Assembly: GCA_000432915.1 (NCBI GenBank)
Contig: HF995251.1
Location: 1 to 53,633 of the forward strand
DNA from: Firmicutes bacterium CAG:194
Lineage (GTDB): Bacteria > Bacillota > Clostridia > Lachnospirales > Lachnospiraceae
DNA length: 53,633 nt
Reading direction: 5' to 3'
The translations under genes were made by a program, and so were the position numbers. The notes beneath the pieces were generated by a model. It was not told the origin of the DNA, ran no database searches, and was given only the letters and a program-made list of their open reading frames with translations. Below are positions 7,349 to 17,444 of the stretch, piece by piece. Position 1 is the stretch's first letter. Each line of letters begins with the position of its first letter.

Positions 7349-10300
7349 TGAAGTCAAATAAGCTCAACTGGTTTGACTGGGGCAGGCTGCCAAGAAGTCC
7401 CAGCTCGCCCATCTTATCAATAACGTTCTGCGGTGCTTTGCTGCGGCTTCGCAGGTCATCTCTGGATAAGAACGGTCCGTCCTTTGCCGCTTCCATCATT
7501 GCTTCTGCGGCTTTATCTCCCATACCGTCGATACTGCCGAGGGATGGCATGATCTTGCCGTCGATGATCTGGAACAATCTCGAATGTGCTTTGTAAATAT
7601 CGATTGGCATAAACTCAAAGCCTCTCGCATACATTTCCTGCACGATACGCAGATCACGGATGGAATCCTGTTCCTTCTTGGATAGCTCATCCTTCCTTCT
7701 GTTGTAATCCGCCAGCACGGCTTCAAGATGCTCCTTGCCCTGACACATCAGTTCATAGGAAAAGCAGTCCGCTCGGATACTGTAAAATGCCGCATAGTAG
7801 GCAAGCGGATAATTTACCTTACAATACGCAATACGCCATGCCATCATAACATAGGCCGCAGCATGTGCCTTCGGGAACATGTACTTGATCTTTTTGCACG
7901 ACCAGATATACCAGTCAGGTACATTATGTTCCTTCATGGTCGCGATCCATTCGTCCTTCAGACCTTTTCCCTTTCGCACGCTTTCCATGATTGTAAAGGA
8001 AAGTCCCGCCTCAACACCCATCTGCATCAGATAGATCATGATATCATCACGCGTACAGATTGCTGTTGAAATCGTTGCCTTGCCTTCCTCGATCAGCGTC
8101 TGTGCATTGCCCAGCCATACGTCCGTACCATGGGAAAGCCCTGCAATACGGACAAGATCGGAAAACGAGGTCGGCTGCGTATCAATTAACATCTGCATGG
8201 CAAAATCGGTACCGAACTCCGGAATACCGAGGGATCCCAGTTTACAGCCTAAAATATCCTCCGGCTTGACACCAAGTGCATCTGTATTCTGGAACAGGCT
8301 CATAACGTCCTTATCGTCCAGCGGGATCTTTGTCGGATCGATCCCTGTCAGGTCCTGCAGCATACGGATCATGGTCGGATCATCGTGTCCGAGAATATCC
8401 AGCTTTAACAAGTTGTGGTCGATCTTATGGTAGTCAAAATGTGTGGTTACGATATCCGTTGTCATATCATTTGCCGGATGCTGTACAGGCGTAAAGGAGT
8501 TGATCTCCTCGCCCAGCGGCAGTACAACGATACCGCCCGGATGCTGTCCGGTTGAACGTCTGACACCGGTACAGCCTTCTGCGATTCGTTCAATCTCACA
8601 GCGGCGTTTATGGATGCCACGCTCTTCATAATATTTCATCACATATCCATACGCTGTCTTTTCTGCCAGCGTACCGATCGTTCCGGCGCGGAATGTCTGT
8701 CCGTAACCGAAAATAACTTCTGTATATTTATGTGCCTTACTCTGATATTCACCGGAAAAGTTCAGGTCGATATCCGGCTCCTTATCTCCCTTAAATCCAA
8801 GGAATGTTTCAAACGGGATATCAAAACCGTCCTTGACCAGCTTTTCGCCGCAGTTCGGACAGATCTTATCCGGCATATCACATCCTGCCTTACCGGCATA
8901 TGCCTTAACCTCGGGTGAATCAAAATCATAATAATGGCATTTCTTACAATAATAATGCGGACTCAAGGAATTAACCTCTGTGATTCCCGCCATATTGGCA
9001 ACGAAGGAAGAACCTACGGAGCCACGGGATCCAACCAGATACCCATCCTCCACCGATTTCCATACCAGCTTCTGCGCAATGATATACATAACGGCAAATC
9101 CGTTGGAAATAATAGAATTCAGTTCCTTTTCCAGTCGTTTTTCTACAATATCCGGCAATACCTCGCCATAGATCTCATGCGCTCTCCGGTAGCAGATATC
9201 CGTCAGCGTCTGGTCACTGTTTTCAATAACAGGCGGACATTTATCCGGTCTGACCGGATCGATGGAATCCACCATATCCGCGATCAGGTTTGTGTTATCA
9301 ATAACTACCTCCCGCGCTTTATCACTGCCTAAATATTCAAACTCCGCCAGCATTTCTTCCGTGGTGCGCAGATATAACGGAGCCTGGGAATCCGCATCTT
9401 TGAAACCGTTTCCCGCCATGATGATGCGGCGGTATACCTCATCCTCCGGATCCAGAAAATGCACGTCACACGTTGCACAGACCGGCTTGTGGAACTCCTC
9501 ACCCAGATCGCAGATCTTTTTATTGATCTCCTGAATATCTTCCATGGAATGAATGTTTTCATGATCTGACTTATCGGAATCGATCATAAATGCATTGTTT
9601 CCATTTGGCTGGATCTCCAGATAATCGTAGAAATTCACGATATCGGCGATCTCCGCCTGTGGTGCCCCGCGCAGCAAGGCTCTGTAAAGCTCTCCCGCTT
9701 CACAGGCACTTCCAAGGATCAGACCTTCTCTGTTTTCAAGGATCAGGCTCTTCGGTACCTTCGGCCGTCTGTTAAAATACTGCAGATGGGAAGCTGAAAT
9801 GAGCTTATATAAATTGACACGTCCCACATCATTTTTCGCCAGTACAATGGCATGATAAGACGGTGTTTTACGGACATAATCCGTACTTGTCCTGCCCAGC
9901 TCATTAACCGCATCCAGATCATGTGCACCTTTTTCCAGCAGCATCGGAATAAATTTCTCAAAAATTTCAGCCGTTGCCTCCGCATCATCTACCGCACGAT
10001 GATGGTTTTCCAAAGATACACCGACTGTCTTTGCCACATGATCCAGTGTAAACTTGGCAAGCTGTGGCAGCAGCACTCGTGCCATGGCAAGCGTATCCAC
10101 ATGAGTATATGCATAAGGCAGCTCCAGTTTCCTCGCATTTTCCTTAATAAAACCGGTATCAAAAGAAGCATTGTGCGCTACCAGTACACAGCCTTCGCAA
10201 AAGGCAAAAAACTCCGGCAGAACCTGATCGATCGTCGGTGCATCCATGACATCTGCATCCGTGATCGTTGTCAGCTTGGTGATCCGGTATGGAATCGGCT

Positions 10301-11930
10301 CCTGCGGGTTTACATAAGTTGAAAAACGGTCTACGATTTTTCCATTTTCCACCTTTACCGCACCGATCTCTATAATGTGGTTCGTCACACTTGAAAAACC
10401 GGTTGTTTCAATATCAAATACAACAAAGGAATCCATCAGAGATTGTCCCTTCGGATTGACTACAATATTTTTCAGATCATCTACCAGATAGATCTCACAG
10501 CCGCAGATCACCTTGAAGAAATCCTGTCTGTCAAGCTGTTTTCCTTCCTTTTCCGCCTCTGCTTTCGCACCTTTATACAGATCCTGCCACGTATGGAATA
10601 CATCCGCAAGTGCCTGTACCACGCCATGATCTGTGATCGCGATCGCCGGATGTCCCCATTTATATGCCCGCTTTACAATATCGATAACATCGGAAACACC
10701 GTCCATATCACTCATTTTCGTATGACAGTGCAGCTCTACACGCTTCTTTGCACTGTGATCCATTCTGGTCACGGTAAAGTCTTTTGTTTTTTGCAGGCTC
10801 TTAATGGAAATCGTCAGATCCTTATCAAAGCTGTCCATGGCACAAAGTCCCCTGACAAGCAGAAAGGATCCCTTTTTAACCCCTTCCCGAATATTCGGGA
10901 GTTCTTCGTTCGGACAGAACATCTTGCATTTCATCGTATCCGTAAAGTCTGTAATAAAGAAGCTGACGATCGTCTTTTCATTACGGATCTCTCGTTCTTC
11001 TACACTCAGCACTTTTCCACGTATCGTGATCTCACCCATTTCATCCAGGATCTGATCCATCGGAACGATCTCACCTTCCACATCATAGCCATACAATACA
11101 TCCGGATTGTCCGAACGCCTGCCCTGTCTGCGGAAGCTCTTAAAATCTTTTTTACCTTCTTTTTTAAATTCTTTCTTCGACGGCTGTGCAGGCTCTGCTT
11201 TCTGCACCGGCTGCTTCTGCGGTTGTTCAGCAATTTTTGCATCTGCTCCCTGCATAGGCGATGCGGCATGCTCAAATTCATTTCCGTCCACACCGCTCAT
11301 ATCCACATATTCACTGTCACTCGTTTGTGAAATAGCCGCACGGTTTCCCGCAATTTCCGCGATCCGGCGTGCAATCTTGATATCGTCCTCTTCCCGGTAT
11401 TTGCTTTCCTTCGGCTCATCATATGCCACTTCAAAAAACGCACGTACCCCGCATCTTTCACAGACGATCTTGTCCAGGATCTGCAGAAGCTCTCCGCTTT
11501 TCTGATGATACAGTGGAATATCTTCCATCGTCAGAACAACTTTATCATCTGCTTCAAAAGACATCTCTGCGGACTTTAACATGCTGTGCAGCATCGGACT
11601 GTATTCCTTCAGCTCCAGCAGCATACTGTTTTTATACGCCCCGAAAACAGCCGGCGCATCATACTGCGCAGACAGATGAAACGTTTCATAAAGCTTGACT
11701 TCAGGTCCTTCTTTTCCGCCTTCCAAGGCAGAAAAAAGCTGCTTATGCAGCTCTTTTTCCACTTTATAAATATATTCTTTTTCTATGATGTTGTCACAAC
11801 TTATGTAAACCTTCAGCAGATCTCTTGCTCTTGTCGTCACAACTCTGTCAACTCTGACATCTTCCATATAGACTTTACAGTCGCCTTCCAGATGCAGCGT
11901 TGGAAATACTTCCATAAATGAATGACTCAC
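7344..11930 (-). CDS. polC: DNA polymerase III alpha subunit, Gram-positive type (PolC)
   Basis: This 1528-residue replicative polymerase carries built-in proofreading. Visible in order: an N-terminal domain (1-200), a Lys/Gln-rich linker (200-285), an OB fold (300-395), the first PHP segment with HCHTKMSDMD (401-410), a DEDD exonuclease inserted at about 501-665 (DIETTG, HNASFD, HHRAVDDAEA), and the rest of PHP. Next come a zinc-ligand region with CKKC and CPNC, the polymerase core with PDIDLNF, and C-terminal DNA-binding domains. The start is GTG 11928-11930, sharing one base with the ispG stop (TAGTG), with a GGGG site upstream; an ATG five codons later is a poorer alternative. Last gene of the pyrH-polC operon. 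Confidence 0.98.
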   Translation of the reverse strand: MSHSFMEVFPTLHLEGDCKVYMEDVRVDRVVTTRARDLLKVYISCDNIIEKEYIYKVEKELHKQLFSALEGGKEGPEVKLYETFHLSAQYDAPAVFGAYKNSMLLELKEYSPMLHSMLKSAEMSFEADDKVVLTMEDIPLYHQKSGELLQILDKIVCERCGVRAFFEVAYDEPKESKYREEDDIKIARRIAEIAGNRAAISQTSDSEYVDMSGVDGNEFEHAASPMQGADAKIAEQPQKQPVQKAEPAQPSKKEFKKEGKKDFKSFRRQGRRSDNPDVLYGYDVEGEIVPMDQILDEMGEITIRGKVLSVEEREIRNEKTIVSFFITDFTDTMKCKMFCPNEELPNIREGVKKGSFLLVRGLCAMDSFDKDLTISIKSLQKTKDFTVTRMDHSAKKRVELHCHTKMSDMDGVSDVIDIVKRAYKWGHPAIAITDHGVVQALADVFHTWQDLYKGAKAEAEKEGKQLDRQDFFKVICGCEIYLVDDLKNIVVNPKGQSLMDSFVVFDIETTGFSSVTNHIIEIGAVKVENGKIVDRFSTYVNPQEPIPYRITKLTTITDADVMDAPTIDQVLPEFFAFCEGCVLVAHNASFDTGFIKENARKLELPYAYTHVDTLAMARVLLPQLAKFTLDHVAKTVGVSLENHHRAVDDAEATAEIFEKFIPMLLEKGAHDLDAVNELGRTSTDYVRKTPSYHAIVLAKNDVGRVNLYKLISASHLQYFNRRPKVPKSLILENREGLILGSACEAGELYRALLRGAPQAEIADIVNFYDYLEIQPNGNNAFMIDSDKSDHENIHSMEDIQEINKKICDLGEEFHKPVCATCDVHFLDPEDEVYRRIIMAGNGFKDADSQAPLYLRTTEEMLAEFEYLGSDKAREVVIDNTNLIADMVDSIDPVRPDKCPPVIENSDQTLTDICYRRAHEIYGEVLPDIVEKRLEKELNSIISNGFAVMYIIAQKLVWKSVEDGYLVGSRGSVGSSFVANMAGITEVNSLSPHYYCKKCHYYDFDSPEVKAYAGKAGCDMPDKICPNCGEKLVKDGFDIPFETFLGFKGDKEPDIDLNFSGEYQSKAHKYTEVIFGYGQTFRAGTIGTLAEKTAYGYVMKYYEERGIHKRRCEIERIAEGCTGVRRSTGQHPGGIVVLPLGEEINSFTPVQHPANDMTTDIVTTHFDYHKIDHNLLKLDILGHDDPTMIRMLQDLTGIDPTKIPLDDKDVMSLFQNTDALGVKPEDILGCKLGSLGIPEFGTDFAMQMLIDTQPTSFSDLVRIAGLSHGTDVWLGNAQTLIEEGKATISTAICTRDDIMIYLMQMGVEAGLSFTIMESVRKGKGLKDEWIATMKEHNVPDWYIWSCKKIKYMFPKAHAAAYVMMAWRIAYCKVNYPLAYYAAFYSIRADCFSYELMCQGKEHLEAVLADYNRRKDELSKKEQDSIRDLRIVQEMYARGFEFMPIDIYKAHSRLFQIIDGKIMPSLGSIDGMGDKAAEAMMEAAKDGPFLSRDDLRSRSKAPQNVIDKMGELGLLGSLPQSNQLSLFDFM

Positions 11931-12988
11931 TACTCATTTCCCCAATTCAATAATTCTTCCCTGAGTGTATTTAATAACTGATCTTCCGGTACTTTTCTGA
12001 TCACTTCACCTTTTTTGATCAGAAGTCCTTCTCCTTTACCGCCGGCAATACCAATATCAGCTTCTTTCGCTTCGCCCGGTCCGTTTACAACGCAGCCCAT
12101 AACCGCCACCTTCAGGTCAAGCGGAATATCTGCCACCATCTGTTCCACTGCATTAGCCAGTCCGATCAGATCAATATTCGTTCTGCCGCAGGTCGGACAG
12201 GATACTACTTCAATACCACCCTTTCTCAGTCCCAGTGTCCGTAAAATCAGCTTTGCGGATTTTACTTCTTCCACCGGATCGCCCGTCAGGGAAACGCGGA
12301 TCGTATCACCGATGCCTTCATGCAGCAATATACCAAGTCCTATCGAAGATTTGATATTGCCGCTCATGATTGTACCGGACTCCGTGATTCCGACATGCAG
12401 CGGATAATTGGTCTCTTTTACGAGCTTTTCATGCGCTGCTACACACATCAGGACATCCGAAGATTTGATACTGATCACCAGATTGTCATATCCCAGATCT
12501 TCTATGATATGCACCTTATCCAGCGCACTTTCCACAATACCTTCTGCCGTTACACCATGGTATTTATCTACCAGATCCTTTTCCAGAGAACCGCTGTTTA
12601 CACCGACACGGATTGGGATATTCCGCTCCTTTGCCACTTCCACAACAGCCTTCACTCTGTCAATGCTTCCGATATTGCCCGGATTGATGCGGATCTTATC
12701 TGCTCCGTTTTCCATGGCAGCGATCGCCATCTTATAATCAAAATGGATGTCTGCCACAAGCGGGATATGGATCTGTTTTTTGATCTCGCCGATCGCTTTT
12801 GCAGCCTCCTCGGTCGGAACCGTACAGCGGATGATCTCGCAGCCTGCCTGTTCCAGTCTGTGGATCTGCATTACTGTCGCTGCCACATCCTCTGTATGTG
12901 TATTCGTCATGGACTGGATCAGCACCGGATTTCCGCCACCGATCACTCTGTCACCAATATGCACTACTTTTGTATGATCACGATACAT
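11930..12988 (-). CDS. ispG: 4-hydroxy-3-methylbut-2-enyl diphosphate synthase (IspG/GcpE)
   Basis: IspG performs the reductive ring opening of MEcPP to HMBPP in the MEP isoprenoid pathway and uses a [4Fe-4S] cluster. The 352-residue protein has the TIM-barrel half (GGGNPVLIQSMTNT, INPGNIGS) and the C-terminal cluster ligands in CPTCGRT and MGCVVNGPGEA. The final Glu region (EAKEADIGIAGG) is present. ATG follows AGAGGA. It lies between rseP and polC, overlaps polC by one base, and shares the operon with dxr, the second MEP enzyme. Its iron-sulfur cluster links it functionally to the suf operon upstream in the window. Confidence 0.97.
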   Translation of the reverse strand: MYRDHTKVVHIGDRVIGGGNPVLIQSMTNTHTEDVAATVMQIHRLEQAGCEIIRCTVPTEEAAKAIGEIKKQIHIPLVADIHFDYKMAIAAMENGADKIRINPGNIGSIDRVKAVVEVAKERNIPIRVGVNSGSLEKDLVDKYHGVTAEGIVESALDKVHIIEDLGYDNLVISIKSSDVLMCVAAHEKLVKETNYPLHVGITESGTIMSGNIKSSIGLGILLHEGIGDTIRVSLTGDPVEEVKSAKLILRTLGLRKGGIEVVSCPTCGRTNIDLIGLANAVEQMVADIPLDLKVAVMGCVVNGPGEAKEADIGIAGGKGEGLLIKKGEVIRKVPEDQLLNTLREELLNWGNE

Positions 12989-13028
12989 AATTATCCTCTT
13001 TTCATTGCTCTATCTATATAATAATAAT

Positions 13029-14153
13029 TTAAAAAATCTTTGTCAGATCATTGTACAGTACAAATACCATTAAAAGCATCAGGCACGCCATACCGATCAT
13101 ATGCACCAGACCTTCTTTTTCCGGTGGAACCGGTTTACCCCTGACTGCTTCTACCAAAAGGAATACCAGTCTGCCGCCATCCAGCGCCGGGAACGGTAAC
13201 AGATTCAATACGCCCAGGTTAGCGCTCAGCAGGATTGCAAAATTGAGCATATTCAGCCAGATATAATAAATGCCGTCCGGTTTTGACTGGTCGTAGATCT
13301 GTGTCACAGTCTGTGCCATTCCGACAGGGCCGGATACATCATCCTTTGAAACCTGCCCCTGTATCAGAAGTTCCAGACTCTTGACCGTTGTATTGATCCA
13401 GTAACCGACTTCATACAGGCTGTATTTTACAGTACCGAAAATACCGAATTTCTGATAAGAGCCTACGCCATATAAGCCCATATAATAACGCCCTGCTGAT
13501 TCGTCGTAGATCGGCTTTATCACGGTGTCATACTGCTTGCCGTCTCTTTCATAGGTAACTGCGATATCTTCCCCTTTATTCAGCATGGAGGCAAGACTGA
13601 TCTCACGATACAGATGGATCTTTTTGCCGTTCATGAAAAGGATCCTGTCTCCATCCTGCATGCCCGCAAGCTGCGCCGCGCCGCCATCCGAAACCTGCTG
13701 TACGACCGGCAGATCGGTTCCGTAGCTGCCAACAATGATCGTAGACATCAAAAATGCCAGAATAAAGTTAAATACCGGTCCGGCTAAGACAGTGGCAATC
13801 CTTGCAAACACCGGTGCATCCGGAAATGCGCCCGGCTTCTTTTTGCTGCCCAGCTCTGTATTGGCCACCGCCTGCTGCACATCCTGCTGCGGATCTGCTT
13901 CTCCACTTTCTGCTTCTTTTTTTTCGGTATCGCGTTCGATGCCATCCTCACCTTCAAAAATACAGGCACCACCAAGCGGCAGTAAACGGATCGCATATTT
14001 GGTTCCGCCCTTTTTCACCGAAAAAATACACGGCCCCATACCGACTGTAAATTCCACAACCGAAATTCCATTTGCTTTTGCAATGATAAAATGTCCGAAT
14101 TCATGCGCAATGACAACTACGCCGAAAATGACAAAAAACAGGACAATGCCCAA
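13029..14153 (-). CDS. rseP: Site-2 intramembrane zinc metalloprotease (RseP/RasP, M50)
   Basis: This 374-residue membrane protease cuts transmembrane anti-sigma factors and leftover signal peptides. TM1 carries the zinc motif HEFGH (17-21). A PDZ domain lies at about 160-225, and the second metal-ligand segment NLLPFPALDGGR is in the C-terminal membrane half. Between TM1 and the next TM (about 70-110) is a Glu/Gln/Lys-rich loop. The start is a TTG at 14151-14153, four bases after the dxr stop, with AGGTG upstream; no ATG is available in a sensible place. Operon with dxr and ispG. Confidence 0.95.
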   Translation of the reverse strand: MGIVLFFVIFGVVVIAHEFGHFIIAKANGISVVEFTVGMGPCIFSVKKGGTKYAIRLLPLGGACIFEGEDGIERDTEKKEAESGEADPQQDVQQAVANTELGSKKKPGAFPDAPVFARIATVLAGPVFNFILAFLMSTIIVGSYGTDLPVVQQVSDGGAAQLAGMQDGDRILFMNGKKIHLYREISLASMLNKGEDIAVTYERDGKQYDTVIKPIYDESAGRYYMGLYGVGSYQKFGIFGTVKYSLYEVGYWINTTVKSLELLIQGQVSKDDVSGPVGMAQTVTQIYDQSKPDGIYYIWLNMLNFAILLSANLGVLNLLPFPALDGGRLVFLLVEAVRGKPVPPEKEGLVHMIGMACLMLLMVFVLYNDLTKIF

Positions 14154-14156
14154 TCT

Positions 14157-15302
14157 TTAACACCTGCTTTCAATATAGTCATAGCATGCAGCTTCCGCCT
14201 CTAAGATCTGCTCCACCGTCGGATCTGCGATCACATGATGGTTCTGCATACATGCACCGATCAGCTCCGGAATATCCAGGAAACCGATCTTATCCTGCAA
14301 GAAGAGGCTGACTGCCTTTTCATTTGCAGCATTAAATACCGTTGGCATACTGCCGCCTGCACGGAATGCTTCATAAGCCAGCTTCAATCCCGTAAACACT
14401 TCCATATCAGGCTCTTCAAATGTAATTCTGCCCAACTTGAAGAAATCTATGTTATTTTCCTGCATCGGTCTTCTGTCAGGATAAAAAAGTGCATACTGGA
14501 TCGGCAGTTTCATGTCCGGTACGCCAAGCTGCGCGATCACCGCGCCATCTACATACTCTACCATAGAATGTATGATGCTTTGTGGTTGTACTACTACAGT
14601 TATTTTTTCCGGCGGTACATGGAATAACCAGCCGGCTTCCATAACCTCCAGTCCTTTGTTGACCATTGTCGCGGAATCGATCGTGATTTTGCGTCCCATC
14701 GTCCAGTTCGGATGCTTTAAGGCATCTGCTGCTTTTACATTGGTAAGCTGCTCTTTTGTAAAACCGCGGAACGGACCGCCTGATGCAGTCAGAAGGATCT
14801 GTCTGATCTTATCCTTCGGTTCTCCGTTTAAAGACTGGAAAATCGCACTGTGTTCGCTGTCAACCGGTAAGATCTTCACGCCATGCTTCTTTGCAAGCGG
14901 CATAATGATATGTCCTGCCGTCACAAGCGTTTCCTTATTGGCAAGCGCAATATCCTTGCCCGCCTCGATTGCTGCGATCGTCGGGCGGATTCCGATCATT
15001 CCCACGATCGCAGTGAGTACAACATCCGCCTCGGGCAGAACCGAAATGGCAAGCAGACCATCCATGCCCGTCAGTACCTGCACCTGCAGATCACTGACAC
15101 GCTGCTTTAAATCCTTTGCCGCCCCTTCCGACCACATAACCGCATAAGAGGGCGAAAATTCACGGATCTGCTGCTCCATCTTTTCCACACTGCTGCCTGC
15201 TGCCAGTGCAACCACATGCAGATCTTCTTTATAGCTGCGTACCACATCCAGTGTCTGCGTTCCGATCGAACCTGTGGAACCCAGCAATACGATATTTTTC
15301 AT
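14157..15302 (-). CDS. dxr: 1-deoxy-D-xylulose 5-phosphate reductoisomerase
   Basis: Dxr converts DXP to MEP with NADPH, the committed step of the MEP pathway. The 381-residue protein shows the N-terminal dinucleotide fold (LGSTGSIGTQTL), the KETLVTAGHI segment, the metal-binding DSEHSAIFQ, the flexible loop with PNWTMG, and NKGLEVMEA. ATG follows AAGGAG. It lies between cdsA and rseP in the classical Firmicute order. Confidence 0.97.
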   Translation of the reverse strand: MKNIVLLGSTGSIGTQTLDVVRSYKEDLHVVALAAGSSVEKMEQQIREFSPSYAVMWSEGAAKDLKQRVSDLQVQVLTGMDGLLAISVLPEADVVLTAIVGMIGIRPTIAAIEAGKDIALANKETLVTAGHIIMPLAKKHGVKILPVDSEHSAIFQSLNGEPKDKIRQILLTASGGPFRGFTKEQLTNVKAADALKHPNWTMGRKITIDSATMVNKGLEVMEAGWLFHVPPEKITVVVQPQSIIHSMVEYVDGAVIAQLGVPDMKLPIQYALFYPDRRPMQENNIDFFKLGRITFEEPDMEVFTGLKLAYEAFRAGGSMPTVFNAANEKAVSLFLQDKIGFLDIPELIGACMQNHHVIADPTVEQILEAEAACYDYIESRC

Positions 15303-15339
15303 CTTTCTGCTCCTTCTACCATCTTCCTCCGGATCACGT

Positions 15340-16167
15340 CTACAGTTCCAGAAGAATGATACATAAATAATAGATCAGCGGTGCTGTTACAATCACGCTG
15401 TCAAAACGATCCATAATACCGCCATGTCCCGGGATCAGCCTGCCATAATCCTTAATGTTATGATCACGCTTGATACCGGAAGCCGCCAGATCACCGAGCT
15501 GGCTTAAAACTGCTCCGACACCTGAGATCAGCGGAAATGCCCAGATGGCATCATCCGAAATAGCAGTCACGCCCGCCTTCTGCAGTCCCCACGCATATAA
15601 AAAGCCGATCAGCGCAGCACCTGCCACGCCACCAACCGCTCCTTCAATTGATTTTTTCGGGCTCAGCACCGGTGCCAGCTTATGTTTTCCCAACAGCTTA
15701 CCGACTGCATACGCACACGTATCGCAGCCCCAGGATGCGGAAAAGATCAGCCATACCAGAAAGATGCCCTGTGTCAGGTTCCTTGTCATATAAATATAGG
15801 ACAAAAGCACCGGACAATACAGAAATGAAAAGCCTGCTGACATAACCTGCTGTGCATGATACTTCGGGAATGTCAGAACATATACAAGCATCATGCCCAT
15901 GATCGTCAGAATGATCGCAAGCAATGCATACGTATCAGAATCCGTCAGATACCGCACAATATAATATGCCACGATGCCAAGATATCCGACGATCTCAATA
16001 CCGGACGGCTTTTTCTCTTCTTTTCGTACATTCGTTGCTTTCACAAGCTCTGAAAATCCGACAAGCGAAATAAAAAGAGTCAGGGCATACAAAACGATGC
16101 CCCCGTTACTCATTGCAAATGCCAGAATGATCAGAAGCAGTATTCCACTGATCAGTCTTGTCAGCAT
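15340..16167 (-). CDS. cdsA: Phosphatidate cytidylyltransferase (CDP-diglyceride synthase)
   Basis: CdsA makes CDP-diacylglycerol from phosphatidate and CTP, feeding phospholipid synthesis at the membrane. The 275-residue protein is mostly hydrophobic with about seven or eight TM segments. It ends with the family signature: SGIKRDHNIKDYG then PGHGGIMDRFDS. The start ATG is one base after the uppS stop, and its GGAGGAG ribosome site lies inside the uppS end, so translation is probably coupled. Confidence 0.96.
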   Translation of the reverse strand: MLTRLISGILLLIILAFAMSNGGIVLYALTLFISLVGFSELVKATNVRKEEKKPSGIEIVGYLGIVAYYIVRYLTDSDTYALLAIILTIMGMMLVYVLTFPKYHAQQVMSAGFSFLYCPVLLSYIYMTRNLTQGIFLVWLIFSASWGCDTCAYAVGKLLGKHKLAPVLSPKKSIEGAVGGVAGAALIGFLYAWGLQKAGVTAISDDAIWAFPLISGVGAVLSQLGDLAASGIKRDHNIKDYGRLIPGHGGIMDRFDSVIVTAPLIYYLCIILLEL

Positions 16168-16168
16168 G

Positions 16169-16873
16169 TTACTCCTCCTTTACAAGCCCAAACCGGCGAT
16201 CCCGCTGATTGTAGGCTGCAATTGCTTCCTCCAGTTCCTTTTTGCCGAAAGCAGGCCATGGAACCGGTGTAAAATAAAGCTCCGTATAGGCAAGCTGCCA
16301 GATCAGGAAATTGGAAATCCTCTGTTCTCCGCTTGTACGGATCATCAGATCCGGTTCAGGGATCCCTTTTGTATCCAGATAGTCAGCGAACTTTTCGATC
16401 GTCATGTCTTCCGGCTGGAGCCCCTTCTGAGTATCTGCCATTACCTTGCGGACTGCACGAACGATCTCATCCTGCCCGCCGTAATTTAATGCGATCTGGA
16501 AATTCAGACCATCATAGTCTTTTGTTGCTTCCTCAAGCTCAGCGATCCGCTCCCGGATATCCGGTGCAAGCCCCATCTTATCTCCCAGTACGCGGACACG
16601 CATATTATTTTTCGCTGCGGTTTTCAGACAGGTCTTCATATAATTGTGCAGAAGCTTCATCAGTGCATCCACTTCGTCCTTCGGTCTGTTCCAGTTCTCT
16701 GTGGAAAATGCATAGACCGTCAGGTATTTCACACCAAGGTCGTACGCTGCAGCACAGACTGTTTCCACATTTTTGCTGCCCTGTACATGCCCGTAATTAC
16801 GTGGCATTCCCTTGCTCTTTGCCCATCTGCCGTTTCCATCCAATATAATGGCGATATGATTCGGTACACTCAT
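16169..16873 (-). CDS. uppS: Isoprenyl (undecaprenyl) diphosphate synthase
   Basis: This cis-prenyltransferase builds the C55 lipid carrier for cell-wall synthesis from FPP and IPP. Its 234 residues contain the catalytic Asp in IILDGNGRWAK (D12), GNGRW, FSTENW, and the C-terminal IRTSGEQRISNF and LYFTPVPWPAF motifs. The ATG overlaps the frr stop codon (TAATG) by one base. Substrates come from the MEP enzymes encoded downstream in the same operon. Confidence 0.97.
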   Translation of the reverse strand: MSVPNHIAIILDGNGRWAKSKGMPRNYGHVQGSKNVETVCAAAYDLGVKYLTVYAFSTENWNRPKDEVDALMKLLHNYMKTCLKTAAKNNMRVRVLGDKMGLAPDIRERIAELEEATKDYDGLNFQIALNYGGQDEIVRAVRKVMADTQKGLQPEDMTIEKFADYLDTKGIPEPDLMIRTSGEQRISNFLIWQLAYTELYFTPVPWPAFGKKELEEAIAAYNQRDRRFGLVKEE

Positions 16874-17424
16874 TATACAGTCATGATCTCCTTTGACTTC
16901 TCTTCTACCATACCATCAATTTCTTTGATGAATTTATCTGTAACTTTCTGTAACTGTTCTTCTAGCATCTTGATCTCGTCTTCGGAAACATCTTCCTTTG
17001 CCAGCTTCTTGAAGGAGTCATTTCCATCTCTTCTGGAATTGCGGACTGCAACCTTGCTTTCCTCACCTTTTTTCTTCACTTCCTTAACCAGATCCTTACG
17101 ACGTTCCTCGGTAAGCTCCGGGAATACCAGACGGATCACGGAACCATCGTTGGATGGTGTAATGCCGACATCAGAACATAAAATTGCTTTTTCGATCTCT
17201 TTGATCAGGGATTTTTCCCATGGCGCGATCTGGATCATTCTCGGTTCCGGAACTGTGATATTACCAACCTGCTGCAGTGGTGTCGGTGTTCCGTAGTAAT
17301 CAACCTTGATCTTATCAAGTACATGAGGATTGGCTCTTCCTGCACGGATCGTCATGAAATCCTCTCCTAAAAAGTCAACTGTCTTCTGCATTTTTTCTTC
17401 AAATGTTTTTACTCTTGCATCCAT
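16873..17424 (-). CDS. frr: Ribosome recycling factor
   Basis: RRF splits post-termination ribosomes with EF-G. The 183-residue length and the motifs RAGRANPHVLDKIKVDYYG, TPLQQVGNI and the hinge-to-helix region ELTEERRKDLVK are typical. It lies 20 bp after pyrH and is overlapped by uppS. Confidence 0.97.
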   Translation of the reverse strand: MDARVKTFEEKMQKTVDFLGEDFMTIRAGRANPHVLDKIKVDYYGTPTPLQQVGNITVPEPRMIQIAPWEKSLIKEIEKAILCSDVGITPSNDGSVIRLVFPELTEERRKDLVKEVKKKGEESKVAVRNSRRDGNDSFKKLAKEDVSEDEIKMLEEQLQKVTDKFIKEIDGMVEEKSKEIMTV

Positions 17425-17444
17425 TTTATATGTCCTCCCTTATT

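Noticed and set aside
10443..11330. A 295-codon plus-strand open frame opposite polC
   Set aside because: Antisense shadow of a strongly supported gene; Cys/His/Ile/Phe-rich composition, no ribosome site, no recognisable domain.
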